Below, one piece after another: positions 44,720 to 58,685 of a stretch of DNA of 64,000 nt (its first letter is position 1; the number at the start of each line of letters is the position of its first letter). The notes beneath the pieces are model-generated. The model saw only the letters and a list, made by a program, of their open reading frames with translations. It searched no databases and was not told where the DNA came from. Both the position numbers and the translations under genes were made by a program. Source of the stretch: Corylus avellana (Eukaryota > Streptophyta > Magnoliopsida > Fagales > Betulaceae); NCBI RefSeq assembly GCF_901000735.1, contig NC_081547.1:27825382-27889381 (forward strand), given 5' to 3'.

Positions 44720-47450
44720 CCTTGCGAAAACCCATTAAAATGCCCAAATCAGCAACGAAAACAGCTTTTATAAGAAATTCAATCTAGTCGCTGTCAAAAA
44801 TACCGGCATGCCCTTGTGTGGATGTAAAATATGTGAGTATGCATTCGGACAGTTTGGACCAGGAACAAAAACAGAAATTCTTACCGAATGAGTCAAAACA
44901 TCAATGAAAAATATGTTCAAATTTAAGATTTAATTAATATATACAAAAATAAAACTAATATATATTTAGCGTTCATAAAATATAAACAAAATAGAAGACA
45001 CAAAATAATTATTTTTTAATTTTTAACTCAATCACTTATTTAAATAATGACAGAAATTTTTTCTAAACCGGTATAGAGAAAATATCCTCAAACCCATGTA
45101 AAATAGTATCAACTATCTATAAACATTTAAAAGACACATTAAATTTAGTCTAAATTAGTAAACTGCTATTAACGAGATTATGAATTTAATGTGGCTTGTA
45201 AATATTTATAGACACTTTACACTATTTTACATGGGTTGAAGAATATTTCTTCCATACCGGTTTAAATGAAATTAATGTCATTTATAAAACACATATCATT
45301 GAAATCTGATTTAAATTTCGGGGCAATTTAATTTTTGATGTACATCCTTTCAATAAATAAATAAAAATTGCATTTTCAATTTTGTTGAGAAGCTTTAAGT
45401 TTGATAATATTCACGGGTGAAAATGTTCATTTTATAGTTATGGTAAAAACAAAAAGAGTAATAACAATTACAATCACTTCAAAAACAAGATGGTAAATAA
45501 ATAAGAAATCCGTTGAGTGAGTTGAGTCCTTGTTATTTTCATTGGGTTTAAGTCAAACTTTTTGACCATATATATATATATATAAACAAGTGGAGTAATA
45601 CTACAAGTTCTTTTTTGTATTCCTCTAAGAATGATGTGGCTTTTAAAATTACCATTGAACTTATGATTCATCATTATTAGATTTTGATCAAATAGTAATT
45701 TTAATAGTCACATCATTTTTCCTTATAGAATTACTCAGGATAAAAAAATCTTTTACATGAAAATGTTCAAATGATCCTAGTGCATAAGGAATACTCAATA
45801 TTATACTAGATTTGAATCAAAATTTTCGGATCAATCTATATTTACACTTTAATTAAATTTTTTTTAAGTTAATTATCAAATAATATATCATAGATAATGA
45901 CATATCATTTGAAATTAATTGTTTAAAAAAAAATTAGAAATTATAACATTTGTCATGTGCCATTAGTAGTAGAGCCCAGAGGGTTTAGAATTGGGTAGAT
46001 CTAATGGGAAAGGGTGTAGAGAAATAAAAAGCAGCTCCGAGGGTTTCTTAAGAGGTGGAGTTTCTCTGGCTGTCTAAGAGAGAGAGAGAGAAAGGGAGGG
46101 AATGGTGCGGTGGTTTGGGCGGGCGTGGGGTAACGTGCGCATGAGGAGTGGGAACACGTCACTGTCCGCGAGTCCCGACAAGATATCTATTGCCTACCTC
46201 TGAAACATCACCGCCAAAAAACGAGCCACCCGCCAGCCTAGCCCTCCCACACTATGACTCAGTCTTCTCTCTATCTCAACCTTTTATGAAATTTTGCTAT
46301 TACCAATGCCACTGCCCGCTGGGGTAAAAGCCCTGCACCTGAGAAGTTACTTGTTTTTTTTCTCTCTTTTCCGCCTGCAAAGATATATATCACCAACAGC
46401 TTGGCAGGGTTTCAGTTCGGTTCAGCTCGAGAAAAAAACGAAAAAACCATGGTTGGGTTTCAAAGCTCTCACTACCGCTGCTTGCTGCTACACATCAGTT
46501 TCAGGTCTGCAATTAGAAGACACCTAATCAATGAAAATGAGATGATTGTACACAAGAATTGACCCATGTCATCAACATCCTCAATATGTTGCTTTCATGC
46601 CCTCTTTACTCAATTGGCGTTCAACTTATTAAAATATTTGTTTTTTCAATTATTAATATGTATCTCCACATAATTGGTGAATCCTTTCCTACCCTTTTCA
46701 TTTTATTTTGAAAGCGATAGAATCATTTTAAAAAGTTGGTTATATGTAACGGTGTATATATAATATATTATTATTAATATTGATATTATGTACACGGTTA
46801 GGTAAATTCAACACCCTCCCTTTCTGAAGATTGCACGACATAGAAAACGAACCAAAAAACAGTTTCACCTTGTTACGCAATTTAGATTTCTTCTTTATTT
46901 TATTTTATTCATATTCTCAAATGCATACTCATCAGCCCAAATCTTTTCTAAAGTACACCCCCTTTCAAGCTTCATATGCTTCCACAACACTTGGGTCAAC
47001 CAAAAAAAATCTCAAGGAACACATGGATGCCACATTTCCCCATGATTTTTAACAATAATATCCATACCCATCATTTTCTTTTATTGGCTACTCCTATCTA
47101 TAACATTCAAATTTCAAGACAGGGATGAGCATCCATCAATTCTCATTGTTGTCATTTCACCAATCCCATTTTGGTGGTTGATTTTGTCAAGGCTTGAAAT
47201 TCAAGATTTCGTATATTCCACTAAACCGGCGATCAGAATATCACCAACCATTACCAAATCCGTTGACAGCTAACAAGTCTCTTTCCAACAAAACCCATCG
47301 AAGAGTGGGCCAACTTGACCCACCAGGCCCATACTTTTACCAGCCCAACCATGAAGGCCCAGAGCAGCATGAAACACCACCACGTGTCGCAAATTTAAGC
47401 TTTATCCATAAATCTCCGATAAAACGGCACAATCACAAAGTACTTTTGGT
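44720..47450. other. Intergenic region between divergent AHL and TL17 genes
   Basis: No gene recognised. It holds the third 9-bp-family MITE (45593-45736), a TA microsatellite near 45567-45584 and a short GC-rich patch near 46080-46160. A promoter region for both flanking, divergently transcribed genes must lie here. Confidence 0.5.
45593..45736. mobile_element. MITE, 9-bp-TSD family, copy 3
   Basis: A 144-bp palindromic element, ends gagtaatac… and …gaattactc, whose interior (aatgatgtgg, ttaaaattaccattgaactt, attattagattttgatcaaa, agtcacatcatttt) matches the copy at 1585 closely. The flanking 9-mers differ (aaacaagtg / aggataaaa), so its duplication has decayed or one flank changed. Confidence 0.75.
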
Positions 47451-47458
47451 CGTCCCCA

Positions 47459-49789
47459 ATGGCTCTTCTCCTCAACGTCTCCTTTGCCTTCAAATTCCCA
47501 CCAAAGCCTCGCTCTTCTTCCTCTCTCTCCCGCTATCCTACGCCCCAGATAGGCACACTGCACATCCCTATTCATTCTCACCCAAAGCGCACGTTAGCTT
47601 CTCCAAGTCCGATCGTCGTGTGTTTGGGCGAATGGGTCTCCAAGGCAAGCCTGCTGGCTGTCCTCTCCGCGTCTCTGTTCTTAGCCGACCCAGCACTCGC
47701 ATTCAAGGTAAATTAACGAAATTTAACTACCCCCACAGTTATTACCCGACGGTAATTCCCTTGTGTCACTTTTATTTCTTACGTGAAAGTATGGTAATTT
47801 TGGAAGGGTGGAGGTCCGTACGGTCAAGAGGTGACAAGAGGACAGGATCTGACTGGGAAGGATTTTAGCGGCAAGACATTGATCAAGCAAGACTTCAAGA
47901 CGGTCTACTTTTCAATTATTTATATATGTTTTCTTTTTCTTTCTTTTGTTTTTTTGGTTTAATTTATGTGCAATGTATTTAAATTGGTTTTATTTATTTG
48001 TTTGTTCAGTCTATATTGAGGCAAACAAATTTTAAAGGCGCAAATTTACTTGGTGCAAGCTTCTTCGATGCCGATTTGACAGGTATATTTTTTTTCTTAT
48101 TGTTTTCTTGTGCTTATTGTGGGTTTTCCTTTGGAAAATGTTGCATGGTGCATACAACTTTAGTAACATATGAATATATATGATGATATAAGCAGGGTGA
48201 CAGTTTGGATACGCATCCAAATGAGTGTTGTTAAATTGATATCTGAACTTTGAAATCATGCATTTTTAATAGATTACTTGTGATTCTCGCCTACATTTTT
48301 GCATGTATTATAAGGGCATGTCACTGTAATTGTAGCGACCTAAAAGCAAAGCTATACCCATATCGCTATTATTTTAAAATGACTAAGAACATTGTTAATT
48401 GAGCTCTTTATACTCGTGCTTATAAAGTCACGTCTCACTTAGTAAGGAAGTATGTGGAATTTAGCACCCATGGGGGGTGTTTTTTTTTTTTGTTTTTTTA
48501 ATGATATATCATATATCCACTCTAAATGGGCTAATCATCTTCCCAATGTGGGACTAGGGTGTTTCAATCTTCTCGCTTAAATTCCTGACGTCTTCATTAG
48601 GGATACGACGTATTAATCATATCTACATTATCACCCCAAAATGAATAGTCAAGTTGTAATTGGACCTCTCTAGAATTGCTTATAAAGTCCAATTTCACCT
48701 AATAAGAAACTGATATGAGACTTTGCACTTAAATTCCTTTATAATCTACTCGCTTTATGGCTAATTATTCTTATGTGTTAGGAAGTTGAAATTACATTGA
48801 TGGTCTATGTGTTATATAGTGACAAACAAATTAGCCTTTTACTAAATTTATAATAATTATCTAGTCTCCTCTCTTCTTCTTTCTCTCCCAAGGTGCTGAT
48901 CTTTCAGAAGCTGATCTCAGAGGGGCAGACTTTTCCTTGGCAAATGTGACAAAGGTAATTTTTACTCTATATTGTGATGCCTGGTTCTATTCAAAGGAAA
49001 TACTTCTTCAACTCCTGTAATGTATTATGTACGGTTTATGAAATGGGGTTAGCTGCCAATTATATAGTGGATTATGCCCTTCTAATACATATTTATTTGA
49101 AACCTATGAAGTTCCTTCGAATGTTTTGTAAAATCTGATAAGTTTCCATGATTCCTACCTCTTATAGACATATAGATTCACCCGATGTTCTCTTATTCAA
49201 CCAAGTAACACTTTCTGCAGGTGAACTTGAGCAATGCTAACTTGGAAGGTGCACTTGCTACGGGCAACACATCTTTCAGGGGATCCAACATTACTGGGGC
49301 TGGTACGTTGAAACAGTGCTTTAACAAAGTTTTCTGGGAATTGATGTTTTTAAGGGAGTTGATGTCAGAAGTGTATGCTCTTTAGTCTTTTACAAAATCA
49401 GTTTGTGCGGGTAATCAACCCTAGGAAACCAACTATTCTTTTGGTTTTGAAGTGGGGGTGTAGGCTAATGAAATGAACCATTGTCATATTTTCATTTTCC
49501 TGGGACAACCAAGCATGGTTTACATGCTTCTTGCCTTAAATGGAGATTTGGTAATTAATCATTGTTTGTTGTTGCTGATTTGCCTTGAATGTGCTCAGAC
49601 TTCACGGATGTGCCCTTAAGAGATGATCAACGTGAATACCTTTGCAAAGTAGCAGATGGGTAAAAAGTTAAGACTTTTTTCTACATTTGCCTTCTAAAAT
49701 ATGCGTTATTCACAATTAACCACAATTTCGTTATCAGGGTGAATCCAAAAACTGGAAATGCAACACGCGAGACACTGCTTTGCAGCTAG
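47459..49789 (+). CDS. Thylakoid lumenal 17.4-kDa pentapeptide-repeat protein, complete
   Basis: A soluble protein of the chloroplast thylakoid lumen, role not established. Seven exons: 47459-47707, 47807-47902, 48010-48082, 48893-48954, 49221-49302, 49599-49659 and 49738-49789, all GT-AG, 224 residues. It has a bipartite leader: a Ser/Pro-rich plastid part, then a hydrophobic segment (SLLAVLSASLFLADPALA) with a lumen-protease site after Ala 81. The mature part is nearly word for word the Arabidopsis TL17.4 (At5g53490) as I recall it: GQDLTGKDFSGKTLIKQDF, then pentapeptide repeats A(D/N)LxX (NFKGANLLGASFFDADLTGADLSEADLRGADFSLANV), and a tail with two Cys (YLCKVADG…LLCS) that could pair. No twin arginine precedes the hydrophobic segment. 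Confidence 0.95.
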
Positions 49790-49799
49790 TCTTTCATTG

Positions 49800-51065
49800 C
49801 TGCAGTATCACAGTGTATAGTTTATCAGAGGGGAGCGGCTTTGCTGTGTCTGGAAGAGATGCGGCTTTCATTGGAGTTGAGTTTGACACTTGATTTGCTG
49901 CGACTATTGTAATATGTTGGCAATAATAGAGCATTATCTAGTCCCTCCATTTATTTATAAGGCAACTGTATAATATACATTATAAAATGAATATCTACTA
50001 TAAATCAGAAAAAAATTTCTTTCTTTTCTTTGGTCCTCTTTATTATGTACCATCTAATGATTAGATAACACACATGATAGGATATTATTTGCAGTATAAC
50101 GGAATATGATTCTTAGGGCTCCGCTTGGTTATGACTGCCCTTTTTGGCCGTCGGTAAACAATGAATATTTCAGGGAAGGATTTTTAGCAATTTAACAATT
50201 GGGGCAACACGTGAGAAAAAAAAAACTCTACTTGCCTAAGTAGGTAGCCGGCCAGCCCAAAGTATATTTGGGTATGTAAGTCCTATATAAGCTCTCTCTC
50301 ATAATGTGCTTGATGAAGATCTCTAACCAAATATTTGCAAATTGTTGAAAATTTCAATCCGAATATTTCACATGTATAACTGTGTAGTGCTCGCTGCCCA
50401 CCTAATAATCACAAAACGACCACTCTACAAGAGAAAAAACGTCCAAAGCTTAATTCACTGACAGCTTGCAAGTTTTGGGATGCTGAAGATCTGTTTACCC
50501 CAAAGCAGTTCACGAAGTATCAAGCCGAAGAACGCTTCATTGCCATGCTGGGTAAATATACTGCTTAGAAGTGAAAAGTAGCAATTTTTAAGTTATGTAC
50601 ATCAATGAGCAAGCCGATACAAAAATTACACGAGGATTTGACTACATTTCTCGGACGAATCCGTTCCTTACTTCCTTCCCCTCCAGATTTTCAAATAACC
50701 AAAGAAAGGGGGAAAGAAAACGGGTAAATTCTCGGCTTAATTAGCATCCTACTAGAAGTCTAGAAAACTATAATACCACACTTGGAGAAACCCAGATTTC
50801 TATGCCGGAAATGCACAACAAGAAGGTTTCCTGGAGGCAAAAAATGAGAAGGAAGGAACAGGAGCTGGAAAGAAATGAAGATGAGTATCAACAAACTGAC
50901 CAACCTGCCTGGGGATTCGAACAAGGGCTCACTTAAGCAGCTCCAACCAAATGAAGATATGGTCTACCAATTTCTGTAAATTCCAATTACTTAATAGAGA
51001 TTATCTACTATAGTAGCTTCTCAGCGGTCAAGATCATGTGTCCCGGCAGCCAAAACACTGTACAA
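49800..51065. other. Convergent spacer between TL17.4 and GNOM genes
   Basis: The two genes point at each other here, so this 1.3 kb holds both 3' untranslated regions. Nothing else recognised. Confidence 0.6.
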
Positions 51066-51068
51066 TAA

Positions 51069-54000
51069 CTAACCTCCAGTCACAGCACCTTCAGAGGTCA
51101 CGGTTTCCTTTAATGGAACAGAACCTGTTTCATCAGATACAGGACCTCCCCCTGTTTGACCTTGCTTATGGTGTAATGGCTCCGAATCTTGATCAGGGAA
51201 CACTTCAGATTGCAATGACAAAGAAATGTTATTAACATGTAGCCACGTCAGTTCCCACAAGCTATCTCCACCTAATGCACTCCTCTGCACAAGCACGCCT
51301 CTTGTTTTCATATCAAGCAAAGTTTTCTGTAGAAGCTCGGGCACAAGCTGCTGAAGCTTGTCGCTTTTCTTTGCCCTAACTTTCACCTTCATATATTTTT
51401 CCATTCGGCTGAGAACACCCAACCATAGTTTGCAGAATGTAGCTAACTGTGAGAGGTCATTGAGTAACTGTAAAAACACTTCTGACAAGAGTTTCATGGC
51501 AAGGATGAGCGTGCCTTCCATGTTTCTGAAGTCCTTTTGGGAGTGTCCCAGTGCGATATCGTGCAAGTCATCAAGCATCGTGAAGATCACCCCATCAAAA
51601 CACTGCGACCACAAACCATGTGGAAGGTGGATCTCATCCACTCCAGTCAAGCACTTTTGCAACGACAATAGAGCATGATTTCTAACCTCCTCTCTCTGGT
51701 CCAGACAAACTTTTCTCAATCCCTGCACAAGCCTCAACCACATCTCCCCAATATCCTGAGACATTTTCACAGTTTCCTCCACCCCCATTGCTTCCTTGGC
51801 CTCACTTGCCCACCTTGCTAAACAATTAACAGAACCCGCCATAAGATCCAGTGCACGCACAGACCTTTCTGCCTGCCCGACGCGAGACTCAGCAAACTGC
51901 CTTGAAGCATCGACACAAAGCAAATAATTGGCTGGCAACAAGTGAGCTCCATCAGACATTATAAACACTAGTGCATCAAATCCTGCTTCAGAAGCTTCAG
52001 GGTGCCGAGCCGTGAAGGAAAGTAGGGATGTAATTGTGCGCCACCCCAATTGGGATCTGATGTGAGAGGCATTAGCTTTCACAAGACGACTGACTTCCTG
52101 AGTAATTTGCTCACAATATGCGTCAGCAACCCGGGCATCAAGCTTTGAAACAAGTTGTAGTGACCTTAAAAGCTCATCAGCAAGGTTCTCTTTATAGGGA
52201 AGCAGCCGTTGGCAAATCCGGAGGAGTCCAAAAACAGCCTTCTCTACCAGGGCACAAGGCATAACAGTAGACTGGACAATATTGGATATGTGCTCATAAA
52301 CACCCTGCCAAAGAAGCACAATCCTATCCCTGTTATTCAGGGTGATAGCAATCAGCAACTCCAAGCAGAAAACAGCTGTATCTTCGTCCTCAGGAGAGCT
52401 GTTCCCTTTCTGAGGTCGCCCGGCAGCCCAGATAAGTGCTCGTGCAAGCTGCAATAGAGATTCAGCATGCAGAAACTTGCTCTCAGTAAATATGCTGTCA
52501 ATGTGGCACTTTTGAATTGTCTGAAGGGTGCGTTGATGAGCTGCCAGTTGTTGTTCAGTAGGTTGGGATCTTGGCTCCTCCGTGTCAAGAGATAAGAGCT
52601 GACTAAACCTGCCCATCAATCCAGAGGATCTCCTAGGAGTACCCATGGATGGCATGTGAGCTGAAGATAAAGAATTTGGGAGAGGCTTCCCGTGTCCAGA
52701 GTCACCAGAAAGCTCTGATTCATCAGCTGCATCACTGGCCACACGAGCTGGAAGAAGACCAAGCTTGTGCAATCTTAAGATGCAATCCAAAATATTTCTC
52801 CAACCTGTGCGGATGTAATCACCATACCGATTGGCAATAGTGAAAACTGTCACAGTTGCCATTCTTGCTTTCGTGTCATCGCCAAAGGCTAGCACAGGTT
52901 CTTCGACAGATGATGGATTCAAGAGGGTTGTGAACTTACAGAGAGACACAACTAGATCATCCAGTACATCTTCAAGATGATGGCATGCTGAAATCTTTGC
53001 AACTGCTAAGAATCCATCAATACAAGTTTGGTAAACCTCTTCATGCTCTGCATGATCAAATACCACAGAGATTGCAGCAATTGTTGGGCCTGACATTATA
53101 GCAAACATATCGTGGTCAAGGTAGGCTCTGGAATCAGATACAATGAATGGAGCCGTCTTTTTGGATTTGTGCATTAGATCAATCCACCGGCTTGGGGTCA
53201 TCTCCGGAAAACCAGAACCTTGCTCTGGGGTTGTGCGGATCTCATTCTTGCAAATTGAGTGGTACAACTCTATCAGGAATTCTCGAGGTAGATCACTGCC
53301 TCCGTTTATGTGCCTATTATTCCGGATGAAATCCTCTTCTGTCATCTTTTTCTTGACCTGTACATTGTGCTGATCTGTATTAAGCATTATGAGCGAATAC
53401 GATAATAGCAAAGCAGCATCCTTGTTAGCTAGAATCTGTGGTGACTGTTCATAGTATCTCTCCGAGAATGCCTCAAGCACTCTTTGTATCTTTTGTGATT
53501 CTCCAGGTAGTCGGAAAGTTTCCAAAAACAGCCGCAGTGCAGTATCCAAATTCATTTCTTGGAAATCAAAAGTCCCAGCAAATTCATGAAGAACCTGAAC
53601 ACAAAACTCATCATGGTTTCCCAGGAAATCACCAACAAGATTCTTATCCAACCCAGCAGTGTACCTGAAAAAGCAGGCCACACTTTGGGGGTCAAGTTTG
53701 TCAGGCAGGAGGTGTGTTCCTTGGAGGAATTCCAGCCCTTTCTTGGGGTCACGATTAAAGTGATCGGCTCCAATCATCAACCTTCTCTTGATGTACTTCC
53801 TTCGGCGGACAAATGGAACCCAATGACTAGGATCACTGTAGTTGTCACACTTCACCATCCAAAATGGAGTATACTCTTCAAGATTCACAGGAGCATGTTC
53901 TGAACCAACTGATGCGTTGCTTATCCTCTCAGCCATTCCCTGAATAACAGCAATGAGACCATCCAAAGCAAGGATGTGCATTGACGACAAAGGGCAATTC

Positions 54001-55585
54001 ACAGGAAATGCACTCTTTGACAACAGATTAGCAAGGTCTTCAAAGATATTACTGCAAGTTATGTCACAATCTAAGTTAGCATACATCTCCACCATAAATG
54101 TTTTCTGCCTGCAGAAGTCAACAAGAGCCTCCATGGCAACCTCCTGCTGCTGGTATGAAGCCCCATATCTGCTTTGCGCAAGCCTCAAAATCACACAAGA
54201 AAAGAAAGCCTCAAGCTGTAATTTGAGTTCTGTCCGCAGATGATGATACAGATTGAGAACGATGCTGCACACCATTGAAAGAATAAGTGGACTCATTGAC
54301 AAGCCAAACTGCATTAGATTACGGAATAATTCATCCTGAATCAAACTCAATAGCCTGGGGTGTTGGCAAATGGAAGGCCCACCCAATTCTATAGCTGAAT
54401 TGATCAAACCCAAAGCAAAAAGAGGCACATCTTCATCAAATGCTATAGTATTTGATTTGGTTCCCATTCCCATGTGCTCAACAACATTTAACAAAGAGCA
54501 TAGGAAGTGAAATATTTCCACCATGCAGGGGACCCCATATGGTTCAGTCATCAGATGCGAGTCATATGAAACAGCCTCCTTTCCGTTGCCAGGCCCAATT
54601 GTATTTTCATTGATCCCAGTTGCTACTGAAACCGTGGAAGCATTGGAAGCAAAATTTGTGGATAATGGTTGACCATCATAATCAGAACCCATGTTGCCAT
54701 TCTCCACTTGTCGACTTCCCAAAGTGTACTCATTATTGAGCCCACCAATCTGCACAAAGAACAATGCATTTATATTCAGAAAGTACTATATGTTTCACAG
54801 AAAAAAGGAGATATCGCAACAAGAAAATAGGAATGCAAATACTCTAATACCTCCTGTTTAATGGTATTGGTGCCATTTACCAACGCACATTCCATGTTGT
54901 CAACATCTGGAAGGTGTGAGAATATACACCTAACAAGTTCATGCATTGTGTGGCGAGCTATGCGCTGCAACAACTCACCTTTTGATCCTGCTTGGTGAAC
55001 TATTCGGAAACAAGTATTCACTATGGTGCAAACATGCTGATTACTCAACATAACAGATGCTTTACTTTTCATACAAGCCAGAAGAACCTGTAGTATCTTC
55101 ATTAGTACCACTTCTTCTGATGCAGGATCAGTCACCTCGAATCGACAGCTAGTGACAGCATCAACTACCAAGTGCATAGCATCTTCAACATTTACAGTAT
55201 TTTGGTCAATCACATCAAGGGTTAAAATCTTGTGGACAGCCGACAGAGCAACACCAGTGATTGGTGCACCAGTTTCATCAGACCGAATCACATCCAGAAA
55301 TGGCTGTAGGTACATGGCAGGTTTGATAGAATGCCACTGATGCTGCCACAAAAAGATTTGCTTCCGTAATGCCTTCAAAGACTGAATTAGAGAGTGCTCC
55401 AACTGATCATCACCTGACATATAACGACCCCCCCATCTTACATTTCTCCTCATGACTGCCAATACAGCACCTATCTCCGAATTAATCATGCATGCTACAG
55501 TAGCTTTATTAGAATAGGTGGCCTCACAGTCCTCAGGTTCCTCCTCAATTGCATTGATTCCAGCTTGCAGCTTTAGACGCCCCAT
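51069..55585 (-). CDS. GN: GNOM-type ARF guanine-nucleotide exchange factor, complete
   Basis: A large ARF-GEF (GBF1 class) that activates ARF GTPases for Golgi/endosome traffic and, in Arabidopsis GNOM, for recycling PIN auxin carriers. Two coding exons, 55585-54851 and 54749-51069, joined in phase 0, 1471 residues (Arabidopsis GNOM is about 1450). It starts MGRLKL and IEEEPED as GNOM does. In order: DCB dimerisation region (about 1-250), HUS box region, Sec7 domain with the glutamic finger in FRLPGESQKI (Glu 662), then the long HDS domains. The segment between about 246 and 310 is Asn/Ser-rich and the most divergent. Closer to GNOM than to GNL1 by wording, but a tree is needed to separate them. 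A 5'-UTR intron is probable (donor ~56745, acceptor ~55675). No breaks in the reading frame. Confidence 0.96.
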
Positions 55586-55675
55586 CTTTGAACAATATTT
55601 GTTGTATAAAACCTACGGTCTTCCTGTATACCAACTCCTATACAAAGAAGGTAGAGGAACCTAGCCAAAGCAAAC

Positions 55676-56745
55676 CTACATAGAGAAAACCAAGATATAG
55701 TTATTAGAAATTTTCACATGCCAAGCAAGTTGAATGAAGTGAAACAAGTACCAAAGAAAAAGCAAACTACAATAATGTACTGAACATACCAAAATTATTG
55801 AGAATCTATCAATATTGTTCCGAGGAAAAAGTGTACCCAACTAGTAGCTCCTTTATACATAAAGATGTAAAACAAAAGCTGTGTCCTGCTAGCTCAAAAT
55901 TTCAAATCTAGCTGCCTAATGTTATTTCTGCCAAATCAGTGCAGATAAGCATTAAGGCTTTGCACTACACACATAATCTCCACTAGCAGATACCTGTTCG
56001 AATGCCCACACTGCATTTTCATTACGTGATTGCACTTCTAGACACTCCAATGTCAAGGATAAAGCAAAACGGTTAATTTTGTACGGTTAAGCTGTGCAAT
56101 AACAGCTAAGGACGAACTTCCATTTCATTGAACCAACAAATAACATTCTCAAAGTGCCACACAATCGCAGAGCACTCATCAGGTATTTCTCAAGCCTAAT
56201 GTTTGTCTTAGTTACTTACACATTGTCATCTGAAGCACCCAAAACTAAAAGATTTCAGTCATATCCGCAAAATTTTACCTAAATTCCTAGTGATCTCAAA
56301 AAGGAACCCTAGTTTAATTATAAAAGTCAAATCCTCCTACTTAAAACGAGAAATCACAAAGAAAAAAAAAATACAACACACAAAGTTGAGATCCAACTGA
56401 ACGCCAGGCGAGTTGTTATTTCAACCAGATCATAGTCAATGAACTAAGAAAAAGTAAAGTAAACGACAGATCCTCCGTCGTTAAGTGGCCTGGAAAATGC
56501 AGGAAAAGAAATTGAACTATATACTAGCGTTTAGCTTAGTTCAAAAGGGCAAAATTTCTCATTGCTGAAAATAATACAAAATCAAGTAAAATTAAGATTC
56601 GAAATTGCATTTTCTTTTGGACGTTAATAGGGAGGCATGTGAAATTATCAACAACAAAAAAGGACTAGAAGAGAAAACACAAAGTGAGAACAGTTGAGAA
56701 TGGAACTGCGCGATAACTGTAGAGATGATCGGGAAAAATGGCGTA
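55676..56745 (-). other. Putative 5'-UTR intron of the GNOM gene
   Basis: On the minus strand ggatctacaaag/gtacgcca near 56745 is a good donor, and ctctatgtag/gtttgc near 55676 a good acceptor about 90 bases above the ATG. A leader exon would lie at about 56746-56830. Splice motifs only; an RNA read across the junction would settle it. Confidence 0.5.
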
Positions 56746-56998
56746 CCTTTGTAGATCCAAAGACTGAGATTTATCCGGGAACTTTGGGGTTCCGAGCGTG
56801 GAAAAGCGACGACGACTCTGAGACAGAGCGAAAGAATGAAATTACGAGGGAAATTTTGTGGAAAAATCCCTGAAAATAGTTGTTATTTCGAAAAGCCCCA
56901 GATAAATGGTTTTATATCTAAAAAGGTATGGGGGAAAGTGAAATGTGAAGGAGTTTACAATGTTAATTATTTTAAAAAATAAAAATGCAAGTATCTTA

Positions 56999-57231
56999 GA
57001 GTCTGTTTGAGATTGTGTTTGAGAAATAGAGTTTTTAAGCCAAAAAGAGTTTTGAGGCAAAATCTTCATTTTTAAACTTTTGCTAAAAGTGTTTTTTTGG
57101 CAATTATTAGGCTTTTTGAACCCTTAAAAACGCTTTTAATTTTTTTACCAAACAAGTACGTTTTTCTTTAAATGAGTTTTTTGAATATTAAAAGTACTTT
57201 TATGCCATTCAAACGCAATCTCAAGCATGTC
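56999..57231. mobile_element. Tourist-type MITE, second family, copy 2
   Basis: Left end gagtctgtttgagattgtgt after TTA; right end reversed gacatgcttgagattgcgtt. The interior shares aatagag, aaaaagag, cccttaaaaacgcttttaattttttt and accaaacaagta with the copy at 26308. The right flank is not a clean TTA/TAA, so the end is approximate. Confidence 0.7.
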
Positions 57232-57359
57232 ATATAAGCCTTTATAACAACATTAGTGTGATAAGTAATATAATTTTCAAAAATTCAAATGAAATGGATT
57301 AATTAAAATTTGAAGTTAGTGCATCTAAAGGTATATGTGAAGTTAATATTAGCGCGTCT

Positions 57360-57488
57360 GTGGCATTATCTACACACATTTTTAAGTTTACATTTCTTAA
57401 TGTGGCACTAAAAATTACTATTAAATTTTGAATTCAAATGTGATTTTTAGTGACGGGAGCGTGTGAGTGAGATTGTGTAGCATTTCTC
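57360..57488. mobile_element. Small foldback MITE, same family as the one in the LBD pseudogene
   Basis: Arms cattatctacacacattttt…aatgtggcactaaaaat and, inverted, atttttagtgacgggag…tgtgtagcatttctc. The right end gtagcatttctc is the inverse of gagaaatgctac at 31359. About 130 bp; flanks not clearly duplicated. Confidence 0.6.
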
Positions 57489-58685
57489 AAACTTAAATCT
57501 TGACAACTAAATAAATATTATCAATTTTATTTAAAATGAAAAAAAAAAAAAAAAATCCTAGTTCACTTGGTAATCATTATTGAATGTGAAAATGTGATTG
57601 TATTTTTCTGTTTTGCCTACCCAAATTCCATTAACCGGATATAGGTTACTTATTTTGATTAAAAATAAAATAAACAGTGGATTTTTAGAGATAATCTAGG
57701 TTTCCCTCCGGCGTAAGTTTGAAATTCAATTCCCTCCATGCTTAAGACCGTTATAATCTATTAAGGGTACGTTTGGCATTACGATTTCAAAAATAAAAAG
57801 TACGATTTTAAACCAAATTGCATAAAAATTGATTGTTTGGAATTCTGTTTTTAAAAACTTGCAACTTGAAAATAGGGCCAACTCAATGTATTTGAGGGCC
57901 TTAGGTGAAATTTTGAAGTTGGACCTTATTTTTTTTAATATTTAAATATTAATTAAATAATATTTATTTTGATAATATTATTATTATTTTCATTCTCATT
58001 GTTGTTTCATGACTTTTAAGTTTAACTTTTAACTAGTTGCCCAAAAAAATTGATGTGGCATATTTGTTTTTTTGGGTTAATTGGTCTTATTTTACAATTG
58101 GCTTATTATATTATGGCCTTATTTTAGAGGTCTTAAATTTTTATGGGAGAAATTTTTGGGCCTTATTTAAAAAAAAAAAAAAAAAAAGGCCTTAATTTAA
58201 AAAAAAAAATTTAAAAAAAAAATTGGGCCTTATTAAAAAAAAAATTGGGCCTTACTAACTGGGGGCCCTAGGCGACCGCTTCAGTGGCCTAGCCATTGAG
58301 CCTGGCCTGCTTGAAAACATAGACTTTATCGCACATAAAGTGTTGCTTTTTTGAAAACGCAAAATAAATTAAGGTTTCCAAGGAAATGGATAATCACTCT
58401 TAACAACATGATAAAAAATGGTATGACTCCTTCATTCCACCCTAACAATAACTCTTAATGAGGCATGTGTGTCATGCTCTTTCTCCTCCATTGTGATTAA
58501 GATAGATCAAGGAATAACCTATCCTACAGTTGGCGGGTCATAACATGTGTTTCTTTTCCTTTCAGTTTTTATATTTTATATTTTATTTTTTATTTTATAA
58601 AATCTCTGAAATTCAAGTAGTTCATTTAGTAATTTGCAATGTAAATTTTGATCAAGCAAGATCTCAAGATGCATGACGTGATTTA

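Noticed and set aside
47194..47868. 224-codon frame overlapping TL17.4 exons 1 and 2
   Set aside because: Different frame from the spliced TL17.4 gene, reads through its intron, no domain.
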